Notes under the pieces: model-generated
Told to the model about the DNA's origin: nothing
Seen by the model: the letters and a program-made list of their open reading frames with translations, nothing else
Databases searched by the model: none
In this document: positions 7,299 through 16,825 of the stretch, in pieces
Layout of the letters: each line of letters begins with the position of its first letter
Numbering within the stretch: position 1 is the stretch's first letter
Origin: Alicyclobacillus suci
GTDB lineage: Bacteria > Bacillota > Bacilli > Alicyclobacillales > Alicyclobacillaceae
Reading direction: 5' to 3'
Assembly: GCF_017329615.1 (NCBI RefSeq)
Contig: NZ_JAFMTW010000023.1
Location: 1 to 56,356 of the forward strand
Length of the DNA: 56,356 nucleotides
Program-made: the position numbers and the translations under genes

Positions 7299-9227
7299 AT
7301 GAGCAAAATCGTGGTCATCGCACCTTCAAAGGAATTCGCTGATACCGTTCGCACCGTTGTAGGTGAACATCATTTGAAAATTTACGCACCACAAGATGAC
7401 CGCGACTTCCCCTTTGAGGAAACCGTCCCCATCGCTCAACAGGAGGAAGCCCGTGGGGCTGAAGTCATTATCACGCGAGGCGGGCAAGCGACCCTATTGA
7501 AACAAAAGGTCAGCATCCCCGTTGTCGAAGTCAAAATGACCATCCTCGACATTTTAAGGACGGTTCACAATTTGAAGACGAAATACCGACGTATCGGCCT
7601 AATCGGCGTTGAAAATATCATCTGTGATTACCGGGAATTAGGTCGTTATATCGACATTCAAATCTACCCAGTGTTTTCATACGAAGACGATTTAGATCTG
7701 CGCGTCCGCCAAGCTATCTCGGATGGGATGGAATGTATCGTCGGTGACGGGATGTCTGTCGACTACGCCAAGCGATTCGGGCTACCAGGGATTAAACTGA
7801 TGCCCTCCAGCGCAAGTGTCCAAGAGGCTATCGATCTCGCCGAAAATATCCTCCGCGCCCGCTTTCTTGAAAGTACTAAAAATGAACAGTTTCGTATGGT
7901 GCTCGAAACCGCTCAGGATGCCATCCTGATTATTTCAAATGAGTCACAAGTGCTGCTTGCAAACCACCGGGCCACCCATTTGCTCTGCCAAGATCGCGAG
8001 GATATCCTCAATTACCCGATTTCCGAAGTCCTCCAGAACGAACCAAACCTATTGAAACTCATCGCTCAATCGGAAGAATTTCGAGAAGAAATTGTCCAGG
8101 TTCGCAATTTCATTTTGTCGGTGTCCAAACGCCGGATCACAGTGGCGGGTGCCCCGATTGGATGGGTGCTCACGATGCAAGACGTCACACAAATTCAAAA
8201 ACTCGAACAAACTATCCGCCGAAAATTGAGCCACACCGGTTTCGTCGCAAAACGTAGTCTTCAGGATATCGCGGCAGTCTCCCCAAACATGAAGATTGTC
8301 ATAGAAAAAATAAGACACTTCAGCAAGGCTGACGCTACCACGCTCCTGCTCGGCGAGACCGGCACCGGCAAGGAATTAATCGCCCAGAGTATCCATAATC
8401 ACAGTCACCGAAAGAACCGACCGTTCGTCCCCATCAACTGCGCCGCGCTGCCTAGCAACTTGCTTGAAAGCGAATTGTTTGGATATGAGCCAGGCGCCTT
8501 TACAGGTGCAAATCGCAATGGCAAGGCTGGGCTCTTTGAACTTGCGCATACTGGCACCATCTTTCTCGACGAAATTGGCGAAATGCCACTGGATTTGCAG
8601 TCACGACTCCTGCGCGTAATTCAAGAACGCGAAGTCATGCGCATCGGCGGAAGCGCCATTATTCCTGTCGACGTGCGCATTATCGCGGCTACACACAGAG
8701 ACTTACAATCGGACATTCAAAGTGGACGGTTTCGTGCAGACTTGTTCTACCGACTCAACATCCTGACCATATACATCCCACCGCTTCGGGCGCGCAAAGA
8801 AGACATCCCGCTGCTCGTGGATGCCTTATTGACAAATATCTGTAAACGATATGAACGTCCAAAACCACAACTGGCCAAGTCATTCATTGACCAATTAACG
8901 CGATTCACGTGGCCAGGCAATATCCGGCAACTCGAAAATGTACTAGAGCGCATCGTCGTGTTGTTCAACGCAGACATTCCGCAAGAACAGGTGCTGCAGG
9001 AGATTGTAGAGGAGTTATCCGCAAGTGATAACGCGACAAGCCCCTTGCGTGAACGAGATCCGAATCCGCTCCCTATTTTGGATGGAACGCTAGAGGATAT
9101 CGAGCGGCAAGTCATCCTTCGCCGACTGGAGGCGTTTGAAGGAAATAAAGATCTCACTGCCAAGCACCTTGGCATCAGTCGGGCAACGCTATGGAGGAAG
9201 TTAAAAGAACTCGCGACGGAGGGGTAA
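7299..9227 (+). CDS. PrpR-type sigma-54-dependent transcriptional activator
   Basis: A 642-residue enhancer-binding protein. Residues about 1-190 form a propionate-catabolism-activator (PrpR_N) sensing domain, about 200-310 a PAS domain (MVLETAQDAILIISNESQVL), and about 325-565 the AAA+ domain. The AAA+ part has Walker A GETGTGKE near 351, the sigma-54 contact loop GAFTGA near 397 and Walker B GTIFLDEIGEM. A Fis-type helix-turn-helix (HLGISRATLWRKLKEL) ends the protein. ATG follows TTGGAGGGAG. It is divergent from the five-gene operon and is the obvious activator of the sigma-54 promoter at 7059-7075. PrpR_N domains bind small organic acids, so the inducer is probably a sugar acid or its catabolite. 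The length is typical and no key motif is missing. Confidence 0.92.
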   Translation: MSKIVVIAPSKEFADTVRTVVGEHHLKIYAPQDDRDFPFEETVPIAQQEEARGAEVIITRGGQATLLKQKVSIPVVEVKMTILDILRTVHNLKTKYRRIGLIGVENIICDYRELGRYIDIQIYPVFSYEDDLDLRVRQAISDGMECIVGDGMSVDYAKRFGLPGIKLMPSSASVQEAIDLAENILRARFLESTKNEQFRMVLETAQDAILIISNESQVLLANHRATHLLCQDREDILNYPISEVLQNEPNLLKLIAQSEEFREEIVQVRNFILSVSKRRITVAGAPIGWVLTMQDVTQIQKLEQTIRRKLSHTGFVAKRSLQDIAAVSPNMKIVIEKIRHFSKADATTLLLGETGTGKELIAQSIHNHSHRKNRPFVPINCAALPSNLLESELFGYEPGAFTGANRNGKAGLFELAHTGTIFLDEIGEMPLDLQSRLLRVIQEREVMRIGGSAIIPVDVRIIAATHRDLQSDIQSGRFRADLFYRLNILTIYIPPLRARKEDIPLLVDALLTNICKRYERPKPQLAKSFIDQLTRFTWPGNIRQLENVLERIVVLFNADIPQEQVLQEIVEELSASDNATSPLRERDPNPLPILDGTLEDIERQVILRRLEAFEGNKDLTAKHLGISRATLWRKLKELATEG

Positions 9228-9280
9228 AGTATCCATCGTATCCGCGCAATCTTCCTAGTCGCAACCCTTGAAAACCAAAT

Positions 9281-9311
9281 GTGCCTCCACTGAGGTGTTC
9301 AATGGAGGCAC
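9281..9311. terminator. Hairpin between convergent sigma-54 activator and aconitase X genes
   Basis: GTGCCTCCA (9281-9289) pairs with TGGAGGCAC (9303-9311) around a 13-base loop. It lies between the stops of the convergent activator gene and the aconitase X small subunit, and probably serves both. The T-tracts are weak (CTCATT on plus, ATTTGGTTTTC on minus). Confidence 0.6.
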
Positions 9312-9323
9312 CTCATTACAAAG

Positions 9324-9761
9324 TCAAACTCGGCTATGCGACAAGTCTCCACGCTTAATCACTTCAACAACACCGCGGTCCCCGTCTATCTTTAACCAGT
9401 CCCCCGTATGAATCACAGCAAGTGGGTCTTGGTCAAAATCCGTAATCGCTGGTACGCGTGTCACAATCGCCCCCAAGGCGGCTTTACTTGTCATCGTATT
9501 GAACAGCATCGCCTTCGGCGCCGCCCCCGCCAGGCGCGCTGTATGAAATATCCCCGACCACCCTGAGGAACCTTTTGCGCCAGGAAACACCAGGACTTTT
9601 CCCTTAAACGACTCACCTCGCAACTCATGCCTCGATTCAATGATAGTACCACTTGCAGCTTCGACGCCTCCCCATCCAGAGATCTCTTGGCTGGTGACCA
9701 GCGCCTCCCCTTCCGCATACCCACCGACTATCGGTCGCCCATGCAATATCACGGAATTCAT
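9324..9761 (-). CDS. Aconitase X small (swivel, DUF126) subunit
   Basis: A 145-residue protein of the DUF126 swivelling domain family, equivalent to aconitase domain 4. Recognisable segments are HGRPIVGGYAEGEALV at the start, VFPGAKGSSGWSGIF in the middle and DGDRGVVEVI at the end; the GSS loop normally completes the active site. Its ATG at 9761 overlaps the stop of the large subunit by four bases (ATGA), showing translational coupling. GGGGGGA precedes it. In many bacteria the two parts are fused; here they are separate genes, as in the archaeal mevalonate 5-phosphate dehydratase. It must act with the adjacent large subunit. Confidence 0.88.
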   Translation of the reverse strand: MNSVILHGRPIVGGYAEGEALVTSQEISGWGGVEAASGTIIESRHELRGESFKGKVLVFPGAKGSSGWSGIFHTARLAGAAPKAMLFNTMTSKAALGAIVTRVPAITDFDQDPLAVIHTGDWLKIDGDRGVVEVIKRGDLSHSRV

Positions 9762-11032
9762 GAAATCCCCCCTGCCCATCGCCCCGTTATCGCCGCGTGT
9801 ACGCAATCCTTTGTGGAACCAAACCAGCCTTGTACCTTCATAATCGCAGGTAGATAGTGGACCTGCTTTGCCGAATCCGTAGCGATTACCTTAGTACCCT
9901 TCGGTAAAAATCTCCCGATAGCAGGACAGGTGTCACTCATCAGTACTGCACCTGCGTCCTCCAGTATTTTCGTATATCCATTGCGGTCAGCCAGTTCCCG
10001 AATCGGATGAGGTGTAAAAATCCAAAGATCCGTATTACTATGCACCTTCTTTCCCTCTAAGAGATTGCAAATCTCCCATATCTGTTGGATATTTGCATGC
10101 GGGCAACCTAACATGACAAGATCTACCTGCGAATCCCTAGCTGTACTATTTAACTCTTCATAGACCTGCAATCTCTCCTGCTGCCCAAACGAGAAACGCG
10201 CCTGAACTGGATGGCCCTGAAACGCTTCCTCGACAGTTCTAGCTTCTGCGGTAATACCGGGGATATGATATAATTCCACGCCGCCGGATGTGGATGCAGC
10301 AGCGCCGAAATGTTTCAACTGCGATAAGTTTGGCGTGCTGTCCACATGGTCTAACACAGGCACCTTATCCCCAACCATCTTCCCAACGTAGTAACCCAAT
10401 ATTCCCCAATCCATAAAATCCTGGACGGGGAACTGCACATCTACATAGTGCGTCCCTACTCGCTGCGCATCCAAATGGTAACCCCAGTATGGGATTTTGC
10501 CTGTCAGCATCGCCGCCGCAGTACTTTCACGACCTTCTACGTTCGTTCTGGCGCCAAGCACGGAGTTGATATATACGACAGCAGAGGATTCCATCCATGC
10601 GCAATGCTCGCCTTTCACCGGTACATTCCCTACCTGATACGGCGTACATGTATTCATCAGTTGAATGCCGTGTGCCGCATTGTACGACTCACTTTCCGCA
10701 ATGAGATCATGCGTTTCCTGCGCAATTCCTTGTAATCGCCAGTGACGCGCGTCCATTCTACCAATGAGTTGACAACTGTATGCCTTCACGTGAGGGATTT
10801 CAAAGGTTTCATCGCTATCTAAGCTCATTTGCGAGAAGATTTGATCATGGCTTTCGAACTTTGGTAGCCCAGGTGCAGGAGAAAAAACGTTTGCACCACA
10901 GACATTGTTTGTATCCACGAGCCGTTCGGCTCCAAGAGCATCTCCATATTGAACAAGTAGCTCCATGGCTCGCTGAACAGCGCGCCCCTCTTTACCGTCT
11001 AGCATCGCCTCTTCATCCGCGGTAAGTCTCAT
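9758..11032 (-). CDS. Aconitase X catalytic (DUF521) subunit
   Basis: A 424-residue AcnX catalytic subunit. NTCTPYQVGNVPVKGEHCAW, SVLGARTNVEGRES and LGCPHANIQQIWEI are characteristic, and its Cys residues supply the iron-sulfur cluster ligands of the family. Characterised members dehydrate cis-3-hydroxy-L-proline or, in archaea, (R)-mevalonate 5-phosphate. It lies in an operon with an MFS carrier, an IlvD/Edd dehydratase and an FAD oxidoreductase, and no pyrroline-2-carboxylate reductase or hydroxyproline epimerase is present. The substrate may therefore be another hydroxy acid. ATG at 11032 follows AAAGGGG. The family is certain; the reaction beyond dehydration is not. Confidence 0.85.
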   Translation of the reverse strand: MRLTADEEAMLDGKEGRAVQRAMELLVQYGDALGAERLVDTNNVCGANVFSPAPGLPKFESHDQIFSQMSLDSDETFEIPHVKAYSCQLIGRMDARHWRLQGIAQETHDLIAESESYNAAHGIQLMNTCTPYQVGNVPVKGEHCAWMESSAVVYINSVLGARTNVEGRESTAAAMLTGKIPYWGYHLDAQRVGTHYVDVQFPVQDFMDWGILGYYVGKMVGDKVPVLDHVDSTPNLSQLKHFGAAASTSGGVELYHIPGITAEARTVEEAFQGHPVQARFSFGQQERLQVYEELNSTARDSQVDLVMLGCPHANIQQIWEICNLLEGKKVHSNTDLWIFTPHPIRELADRNGYTKILEDAGAVLMSDTCPAIGRFLPKGTKVIATDSAKQVHYLPAIMKVQGWFGSTKDCVHAAITGRWAGGIS

Positions 11033-11071
11033 GTGTTTACCCCTTTCTGTCTTGCCTTGTAAAGCTTTCCC

Positions 11072-12421
11072 TTATAAAAGGAGTTCCTGGTTGGACTGTA
11101 AGTCCTCACTAAGCAACTCAACATCTTTCGTCTCAGGTCCAATTAAAGTGGCGACAATGAATAAAAGCCCGCCAAGCACGATGAGAACCAATGCAGTATA
11201 TTCGTACGGCATGAACTTCCCGAGCAAGAAAATCCATGTGCTATACAGTCCGGGGAGTATGAGGCTGATGGTATAAGCAGTTCCATAGCCTGAACCTCGT
11301 ACATCTGCAGGGAACCGCTCGTTCAAATAAACGATGACCGTGCCTAGAGGAGCGTTGGCAAGAAACAGCGCAATAAACCCCATTGCGCCGACTGCGAAGA
11401 AGCCCACACCACTTTTGGCGAATAGAATCATAAAGAGAAACGCGAGGGTTTCCCCTATCGTCAGCGAAATCCCCACCCAGAATAGAACTCGCTTGCGACC
11501 GAATTTTTGACTGATTACCGCATAGCCAACCATCCCGACGACCGTGGCCAAATTCGCTAGCAATTCCATCGTGCTCACATTCGCTGCCGACTGATGCAAA
11601 TAGCCCTCCAACAACCCCGGCATAAAAGACAGCGCCATTTGCGCAGCAAACCACATCCCAGACATGAGCAGCAGCACCTGAAGGAATCCCTTCATATTAC
11701 GCCCTGACAACAGTCGCCAGATAGGCTGCTTATTCGCATCGCCACTACTCGGTAGTTTTGTGACTTCTAATTCCGGAATACGAGCGTAATAAATGAGATA
11801 CAAAATGCCCAGAAAGGCGCCAAAGAAAAATGGCACGCGCCAGCCCCAGGATAACAATGCACTCTGAGAGAGGTTCTTCAGTACAAACAGCTGTACAATA
11901 TTGATAAACACAATCGCCACAGGCGCACCTGCTGAGACTAATCCGGCAATAAATGCTCTCAAATGTTTGGGTGAGCGTTCAATTGCCAACGGAACTGGCC
12001 CAGCATAGCCCCCGCCAAGGAAGATACCGTCAATCAATCGCAACGCAATGAGTGCAATGATGGCCCCATATCCCCACTGCGCATAACCAGGGAGTACGCC
12101 TATCAGAAAAGTTGTGACAGTAAACCCAATAGCGGCTATCATCGTCACGCGCTTTCGGCCAATCTTATCGCTCAAGTTACCAAGAATCGGCCCACCGATA
12201 GGACGGGCGAGCAGCGTAACCGTAAAAATCAGCGTACTTAAGGTAACCTTGGCAGAGTCAGGCAAGGTATCAGGTTCGAAATACCCCATAGCTGCTGGAA
12301 GAACAAATGCGGGCAAATAAATATCGTAACTGTCAATGAGTAGACTGATGACGCCTCCAATCATTGACCGCTTCGCAACCGACGGTACATGGTCTCCAGT
12401 CCGAACCTCTGCAACAGACAT
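11072..12421 (-). CDS. MFS transporter (metabolite:H+ symporter-like)
   Basis: A 449-residue carrier with about 12 membrane segments. The first helix has SLLIDSYDIYLPAFVLP with the conserved Asp, and the loop 2-3 motif is GNLSDKIGRKRV, typical of MFS sugar or organic acid porters. RLIDGIFLGGGYAG is the helix 4 region. Three in-frame ATGs are possible; ATG at 12421 (MSVAEVRTGDH) has the best spacing (8 bases) from AAGGAGGGT. It lies between the dehydratase and aconitase X genes and is presumably the importer of the operon's substrate. No closer specificity can be read. Confidence 0.85.
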   Translation of the reverse strand: MSVAEVRTGDHVPSVAKRSMIGGVISLLIDSYDIYLPAFVLPAAMGYFEPDTLPDSAKVTLSTLIFTVTLLARPIGGPILGNLSDKIGRKRVTMIAAIGFTVTTFLIGVLPGYAQWGYGAIIALIALRLIDGIFLGGGYAGPVPLAIERSPKHLRAFIAGLVSAGAPVAIVFINIVQLFVLKNLSQSALLSWGWRVPFFFGAFLGILYLIYYARIPELEVTKLPSSGDANKQPIWRLLSGRNMKGFLQVLLLMSGMWFAAQMALSFMPGLLEGYLHQSAANVSTMELLANLATVVGMVGYAVISQKFGRKRVLFWVGISLTIGETLAFLFMILFAKSGVGFFAVGAMGFIALFLANAPLGTVIVYLNERFPADVRGSGYGTAYTISLILPGLYSTWIFLLGKFMPYEYTALVLIVLGGLLFIVATLIGPETKDVELLSEDLQSNQELLL

Positions 12422-12493
12422 CCTCATACCCTCCTTATGATTTGAACAATTTGAATCTTCAACCAAAGTTGACCATAGAACTTCAGGGACGGA

Positions 12494-14173
12494 TCACCGT
12501 TTTAATGTCGCCCCTTCCGGCAAGGGACTGACGAGATTTCGATAGATTGCCAACCAACCACGTTCTCCCCGCGCCCCAGTTTCCACCGCCATATGTGCCT
12601 GTCGTTCCAAAAGTTCAGCTTCAGTGACCTGGAAATTCACTTCGCGGCTTTCAACATCAATGGAAATCACATCACCGTTGCGCACAAATGCCAGTGGGCC
12701 ACCTTCAGCGGCTTCCGGAGAAATTTCCCCCACAACCAAACCTCGATTGACCAGTCCGGATAATTGCCCATCTGTGACGACGGCCACCTTGTCCCCTAAA
12801 CCAGCGCCATCTAGCGCAAATATCAGAGCAGATGCGGTGCCCATACCTGGCGTTCCTTTCGGCCCAAGCCCTCTGAGAACCACGACCGCACCAGGCTTTA
12901 TTTCACCTTTGTCGACACCAGCAATCGCTTCCTCACGGCTTTCATAGACCACAGCTGGGCCCGTAAACTGCGTGACCCTGTCATCCTCGACCGCCAACTT
13001 CACGATTCCGTATGATGGGGCTAACGACCCCTTGATTAACACGATGGTAGGCCGCCAGCCAAACGCGCGTCCGACCGGTCGAATCACCTCTTCATCTTCC
13101 ACTTGGATATCCCTCAATACTTCGCCCACTGTCTGCCCGGTAATGGTCTTCGCGGCAAGCTGCATGAATTGTTGCAACTGTTTCATCACCGCGCGTGTTC
13201 CCCCGGCCTGCTCCAGTTCTTCAATGGTTCTATCGCCATTCGGTCGCACAGCCGTTAGCAATGGCACCTTGCCAGCGAATTCTTGAAACATGCCATAAAC
13301 ATCCACATCACACGTTGCCTCCACTGCGACAGCTTGCAAGTGCTTGACGGTGTTAATCGATCCGCTGACACTCAAAATCATTTTGATAGCGTTTTCAAAC
13401 GCGTCGCGGGTTAGAATGTCGCGCGGCAAAATATTTTCCCACACCATTTCGACAATTCGCTGTCCGGCCTCTTCCACAACACTCCACATTTTGTCGCTAT
13501 TGGCCAATACCGGGGTACTACCAGGCAGGGCCATCCCCAGCGCTTCGCAGACCATGTGCATCGAGTTCGCAGTTCCCATGCCTGGGCATACCCCAGGGCC
13601 ACGCACTGCGGTATCACTCATCTCCCGCAATTCAGATAGCGTAAGATTCCCCGCTCGATAGTGCCCCGCTTGTAAGAAAACATCCTCGATATCACAGGGG
13701 TGTCCGCAAAATTGGCCACTCGGCTGATATCCACAAGCGACAATAAGTGTCGGAATATTCAACCTACCCGCAGCCATTAGGTGAGCTGGTGCAGTCTTAT
13801 CACATGAAGCCAAACAAACCATTCCGTCCAATAGCGCTCCTTCAACGGCCACCTCAATATCATTGACGATTAAGTCTCGGGCAGCGAGAATATAGCCCCC
13901 TTTGTGCCCAGCGCTGGTGATAAAATCACTTGGCGCTGCCGTGCGAATTTCAAACGGCAATCCTCCCGCGGCACGAATCGCATCTTTCATCTTGCTGACA
14001 ATGCCGTCCAAGTGATGAAAACAGATAGCTAGGTCAGAAGATGAATTCACGATAGCAATTTTGGGTTTCTCCATATCCTCCTCGGAAATGCCCATGGCCC
14101 GCCACTGTGTGCGCCGCATAGTCCACGGCGAACTTCCACGTTCAAAATTGCTGCGTAATTGTCTAGACACCAT
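12494..14173 (-). CDS. IlvD/Edd family sugar-acid dehydratase
   Basis: A 559-residue dehydratase of the dihydroxyacid/phosphogluconate/pentonate family. All three cluster cysteines are visible, in NSSSDLAICFHH, ASCDKTAPAHLMAAG and GPGVCPGMGTANSM, so a [2Fe-2S] enzyme is expected. The C-terminal GTPGMGTASALIFALDG and VTDGQLSGLVNRG are the usual active-site loops with the catalytic Ser. Housekeeping IlvD normally sits with branched-chain genes, but this one is among catabolic genes under a LysR regulator. A sugar-acid dehydratase giving a 2-keto-3-deoxy acid is therefore more likely. ATG at 14173 follows GAGGAGGAAG; the upstream gene's stop lies 12 bases before it. Confidence 0.88.
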   Translation of the reverse strand: MVSRQLRSNFERGSSPWTMRRTQWRAMGISEEDMEKPKIAIVNSSSDLAICFHHLDGIVSKMKDAIRAAGGLPFEIRTAAPSDFITSAGHKGGYILAARDLIVNDIEVAVEGALLDGMVCLASCDKTAPAHLMAAGRLNIPTLIVACGYQPSGQFCGHPCDIEDVFLQAGHYRAGNLTLSELREMSDTAVRGPGVCPGMGTANSMHMVCEALGMALPGSTPVLANSDKMWSVVEEAGQRIVEMVWENILPRDILTRDAFENAIKMILSVSGSINTVKHLQAVAVEATCDVDVYGMFQEFAGKVPLLTAVRPNGDRTIEELEQAGGTRAVMKQLQQFMQLAAKTITGQTVGEVLRDIQVEDEEVIRPVGRAFGWRPTIVLIKGSLAPSYGIVKLAVEDDRVTQFTGPAVVYESREEAIAGVDKGEIKPGAVVVLRGLGPKGTPGMGTASALIFALDGAGLGDKVAVVTDGQLSGLVNRGLVVGEISPEAAEGGPLAFVRNGDVISIDVESREVNFQVTEAELLERQAHMAVETGARGERGWLAIYRNLVSPLPEGATLKR

Positions 14174-14184
14174 ACTCTTCCTCC

Positions 14185-15495
14185 TCAATCCACACGGGAC
14201 ACATTGTCGTACAATCGGCGTTGAAGGGCTTCATAATCGATATCGTGAAGGCTCCCGGTACCCACGAGCTCGATGGCATGTGCCGCTGCCGCCCCCATCG
14301 CGATACACGGCCCCATCACCCGCACACTCGACAGTGCTGCAGCATCTCCATCAATACAGCGCCCCACCGCCAACAAATTGTCTGTATCCGGCGGTAACAT
14401 ACTTCGAAACGGTACGTAATGTACATGGTCATCGTCGAATGTCTCCCAAATGTGTCCTTCCACGTGGTTATGAAGTTCGATAGGCCAAGCCGTACGGGCA
14501 ACTGCATCGGCAAAACGCGTTCCAGCGCGCACCTCATCCACAGTGAGATGATGCGTACCGACAATCCACCGTGTCTGCCGAATACCTGGGAAGCCGTATG
14601 AACGGATTCGAGCCTGCCCAAAGGCATCCGGAAATTCTTTCTTTAAAAAGTCAAACGCCACATCCGCTTGGTTTTTGCCCTCCAGACCACGCTGTGTCGC
14701 GTCAATCGCATCTAGCGGAGTCTCCACATGCGTTAAGTTGACTAACGCCACGCCGCGCTCTGGGAACACGAACGCAAATCCCTCTTTTCGTACTAGACCG
14801 TACACTGCACCTCTCTCGCGAACCCGCTGCGCAATCGCATCCCTGTCTGGCACACTCGCCTGATTAATCCGCTCGACAACAAGCATCTGACTACCGTATA
14901 TCCGACCGTTCGCAGGCTCCCGACAAGGTAATCCAGCGAGCCATGCCAAAGCTGCATCACCGGTCGCATCGACAAAGGCGTTCGCGGTGACCCGAACCGT
15001 CCCGTAACGTGTGGCGAGATCAATACAATGCACGCGTCTCTCGGCTACTTTGACGTCCAATAAAATTGCCCCAACAATCGGCTTGATTCCGCTTTCAAAG
15101 ACTGTTCGTTCTATCCATCGAGACAATGCGATCTCGTCGTACATCACGGTCGTGTAGGAAGGCCCGTGTCGATAATGTAGAGCACCAGCCTTGCCAAGAT
15201 CACTCAAAATATCGTCGGCGATGCCGTGTGTAAACTGGTAACGATGTTCGCCGTGATGAAAGAGTCCGCAAAAAGTCCCAATGATAGAATGAACCGCCTG
15301 CCCACCTAGTGCCGGAAATCCATCAACTAACACCACGCGAAGGCCTAGCCTTGCTGCCTCCACCGCTGCGGATACACCCGAGATGCCGGATCCCACAACG
15401 CAAATGTCAGCACGGACATCCTGTCTGATGGACGCCTCTCGGGTCACGACGCGCGTGAAACTTTGCTGTTTGTCTAAGTGCTGTTGTCCTCCCAT
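14185..15495 (-). CDS. FAD-dependent oxidoreductase (FAD_oxidored family)
   Basis: A 436-residue flavoprotein. The dinucleotide-binding motif ADICVVGSGISGVSAAVEAA begins near residue 29, followed by VVLVDGFPALGGQAVHS. AFVDATGDAALAWLAGLP and SMLPPDTDNLLAVGRCIDG are typical of the PF12831 family (tricarballylate dehydrogenase and related proteins). It is the promoter-proximal gene of the aconitase X operon, divergent from a LysR regulator. It could oxidise the imported substrate before the two dehydratases act. There is no membrane anchor or signal peptide, so it should be cytoplasmic. The specific substrate is not recognisable. Confidence 0.82.
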   Translation of the reverse strand: MGGQQHLDKQQSFTRVVTREASIRQDVRADICVVGSGISGVSAAVEAARLGLRVVLVDGFPALGGQAVHSIIGTFCGLFHHGEHRYQFTHGIADDILSDLGKAGALHYRHGPSYTTVMYDEIALSRWIERTVFESGIKPIVGAILLDVKVAERRVHCIDLATRYGTVRVTANAFVDATGDAALAWLAGLPCREPANGRIYGSQMLVVERINQASVPDRDAIAQRVRERGAVYGLVRKEGFAFVFPERGVALVNLTHVETPLDAIDATQRGLEGKNQADVAFDFLKKEFPDAFGQARIRSYGFPGIRQTRWIVGTHHLTVDEVRAGTRFADAVARTAWPIELHNHVEGHIWETFDDDHVHYVPFRSMLPPDTDNLLAVGRCIDGDAAALSSVRVMGPCIAMGAAAAHAIELVGTGSLHDIDYEALQRRLYDNVSRVD

Positions 15496-15601
15496 GAAAA
15501 CATCCCTTCACAAATCGTGTTGTCCAATGCGCATGTGCTGTCCTTGAACTAACGGTATGAAATCGCCTTGTTATTTGCAATCCAAATTAGCCATACCATA
15601 T

Positions 15602-15616
15602 ATCGATAAAATCGAT
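15602..15616. promoter_or_regulatory. Candidate LysR-type operator
   Basis: ATCGAT-AAA-ATCGAT is an inverted repeat of 15 bases (six-base arms, three-base spacer) in the divergent gap between the FAD oxidoreductase and LysR genes. LysR proteins usually bind such interrupted palindromes. No other strong repeat was seen in 15496-15780. Confidence 0.4.
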
Positions 15617-15780
15617 GTCTTCGAAGCCATCCACGAAAGAACTACAATCCAGACGTGAGAACATCTGTGCATTGCAACCTAGTACCTGTATACTCAAAGA
15701 AAGGCATCATTACGCGGATTGCACACATTCGCCTTGCAGTCAGTTGACACGCTAGAAACCGTACCTAAGAGGGGAATTAT

Positions 15781-16671
15781 GTGGAGATACATCAATTAGA
15801 ATACTTTCTAGCAGTCAGTACCTGTATGAGTTTTTCAACCGCGTCTATGGAGATAAACGTTTCTCAATCAACACTATCGCATCAGATTCGAAAACTGGAG
15901 GATGAGCTAGGGGTAAAACTATTTATCCGAGAGCCGAGATCTGTCAGACTGAGCCCTGCGGGTGAGGAATTCCTGGAGCACACCCGAAAAATCCTCGCAG
16001 CAATCAAGACATCGCAAGAAGCCATGCAGCAATATACCAATTACATCAAGGGACATTTATCAATCGGTGCCATCCCCACAATCGCTTATCTGGGATTTAA
16101 CAGAATTATTACTAAGTTTATCCAGTCGTACCCAGGTATATCCGTTGAAATTCACGAGGCAAACACAGATGACTTACTCCAATGGATGTACGAAAAAAGA
16201 GTCAATGTGTCGTTTATCACTTCCCCGTTTGTCGACCAATACGACGTAACCTTTCACCCACTAGTTGAAGACACCGTCGTAGCACTCGTCCCGGCTTCCC
16301 ATCGACTTGCAAACAGCGACCAAGCGATTGATATTCATGATCTCTATCAGGAAAAATTCCTGATGATAAAATCGAGTTCAGGATTTAGGTCAAGGTTGAT
16401 TGAGGCTTGCAACGATGCTGGATTCCACCCCGACATCATCCTTGAAAGCAGCCATGTGGAAATCCTTCGTGGATTTGTGGAGGAGCAAATGGGCGTAGCG
16501 CTCATGGGCCTGCGTATTGCGCAAAATATCTCCAGTCCACTCACCTCTATTGTGCATCTGAAACAAATTATCAAACGTCAAAACGGACTTGCCATCCCAC
16601 GTGTGAAAAGTGTCCCGTTAGCAACCAGACTCTTTTTAGATTTCATCATCAATGGTAGTGCGAGTAAATAG
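15781..16671 (+). CDS. LysR family transcriptional regulator
   Basis: A 296-residue LysR regulator. The N-terminal winged helix (HQLEYFLAVSTCMSFSTAS, then VSQSTLSHQIRKLEDELGVK) is intact and is followed by a substrate-binding domain from about residue 90. It starts with GTG, preceded by AGAGGGG. It is divergent from the FAD oxidoreductase-dehydratase-aconitase X operon and is its likely activator, with a downstream metabolite as co-inducer. It is convergent with the aldo/keto reductase gene. Confidence 0.9.
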   Translation: MEIHQLEYFLAVSTCMSFSTASMEINVSQSTLSHQIRKLEDELGVKLFIREPRSVRLSPAGEEFLEHTRKILAAIKTSQEAMQQYTNYIKGHLSIGAIPTIAYLGFNRIITKFIQSYPGISVEIHEANTDDLLQWMYEKRVNVSFITSPFVDQYDVTFHPLVEDTVVALVPASHRLANSDQAIDIHDLYQEKFLMIKSSSGFRSRLIEACNDAGFHPDIILESSHVEILRGFVEEQMGVALMGLRIAQNISSPLTSIVHLKQIIKRQNGLAIPRVKSVPLATRLFLDFIINGSASK

Positions 16672-16825
16672 ATACTATGACGTAATGGGAGGGTACAAAA
16701 TAACACCCTCTGCCCAAGTACCTGTCAATCACAAGGTCATCGCCTGGCGTGTCGCCAAGCAAACCCTCCGAAAGACGGTCGGTGGACAGAGGGAGCAAAT
16801 CAGAGACACCACGGTACATACAGCC

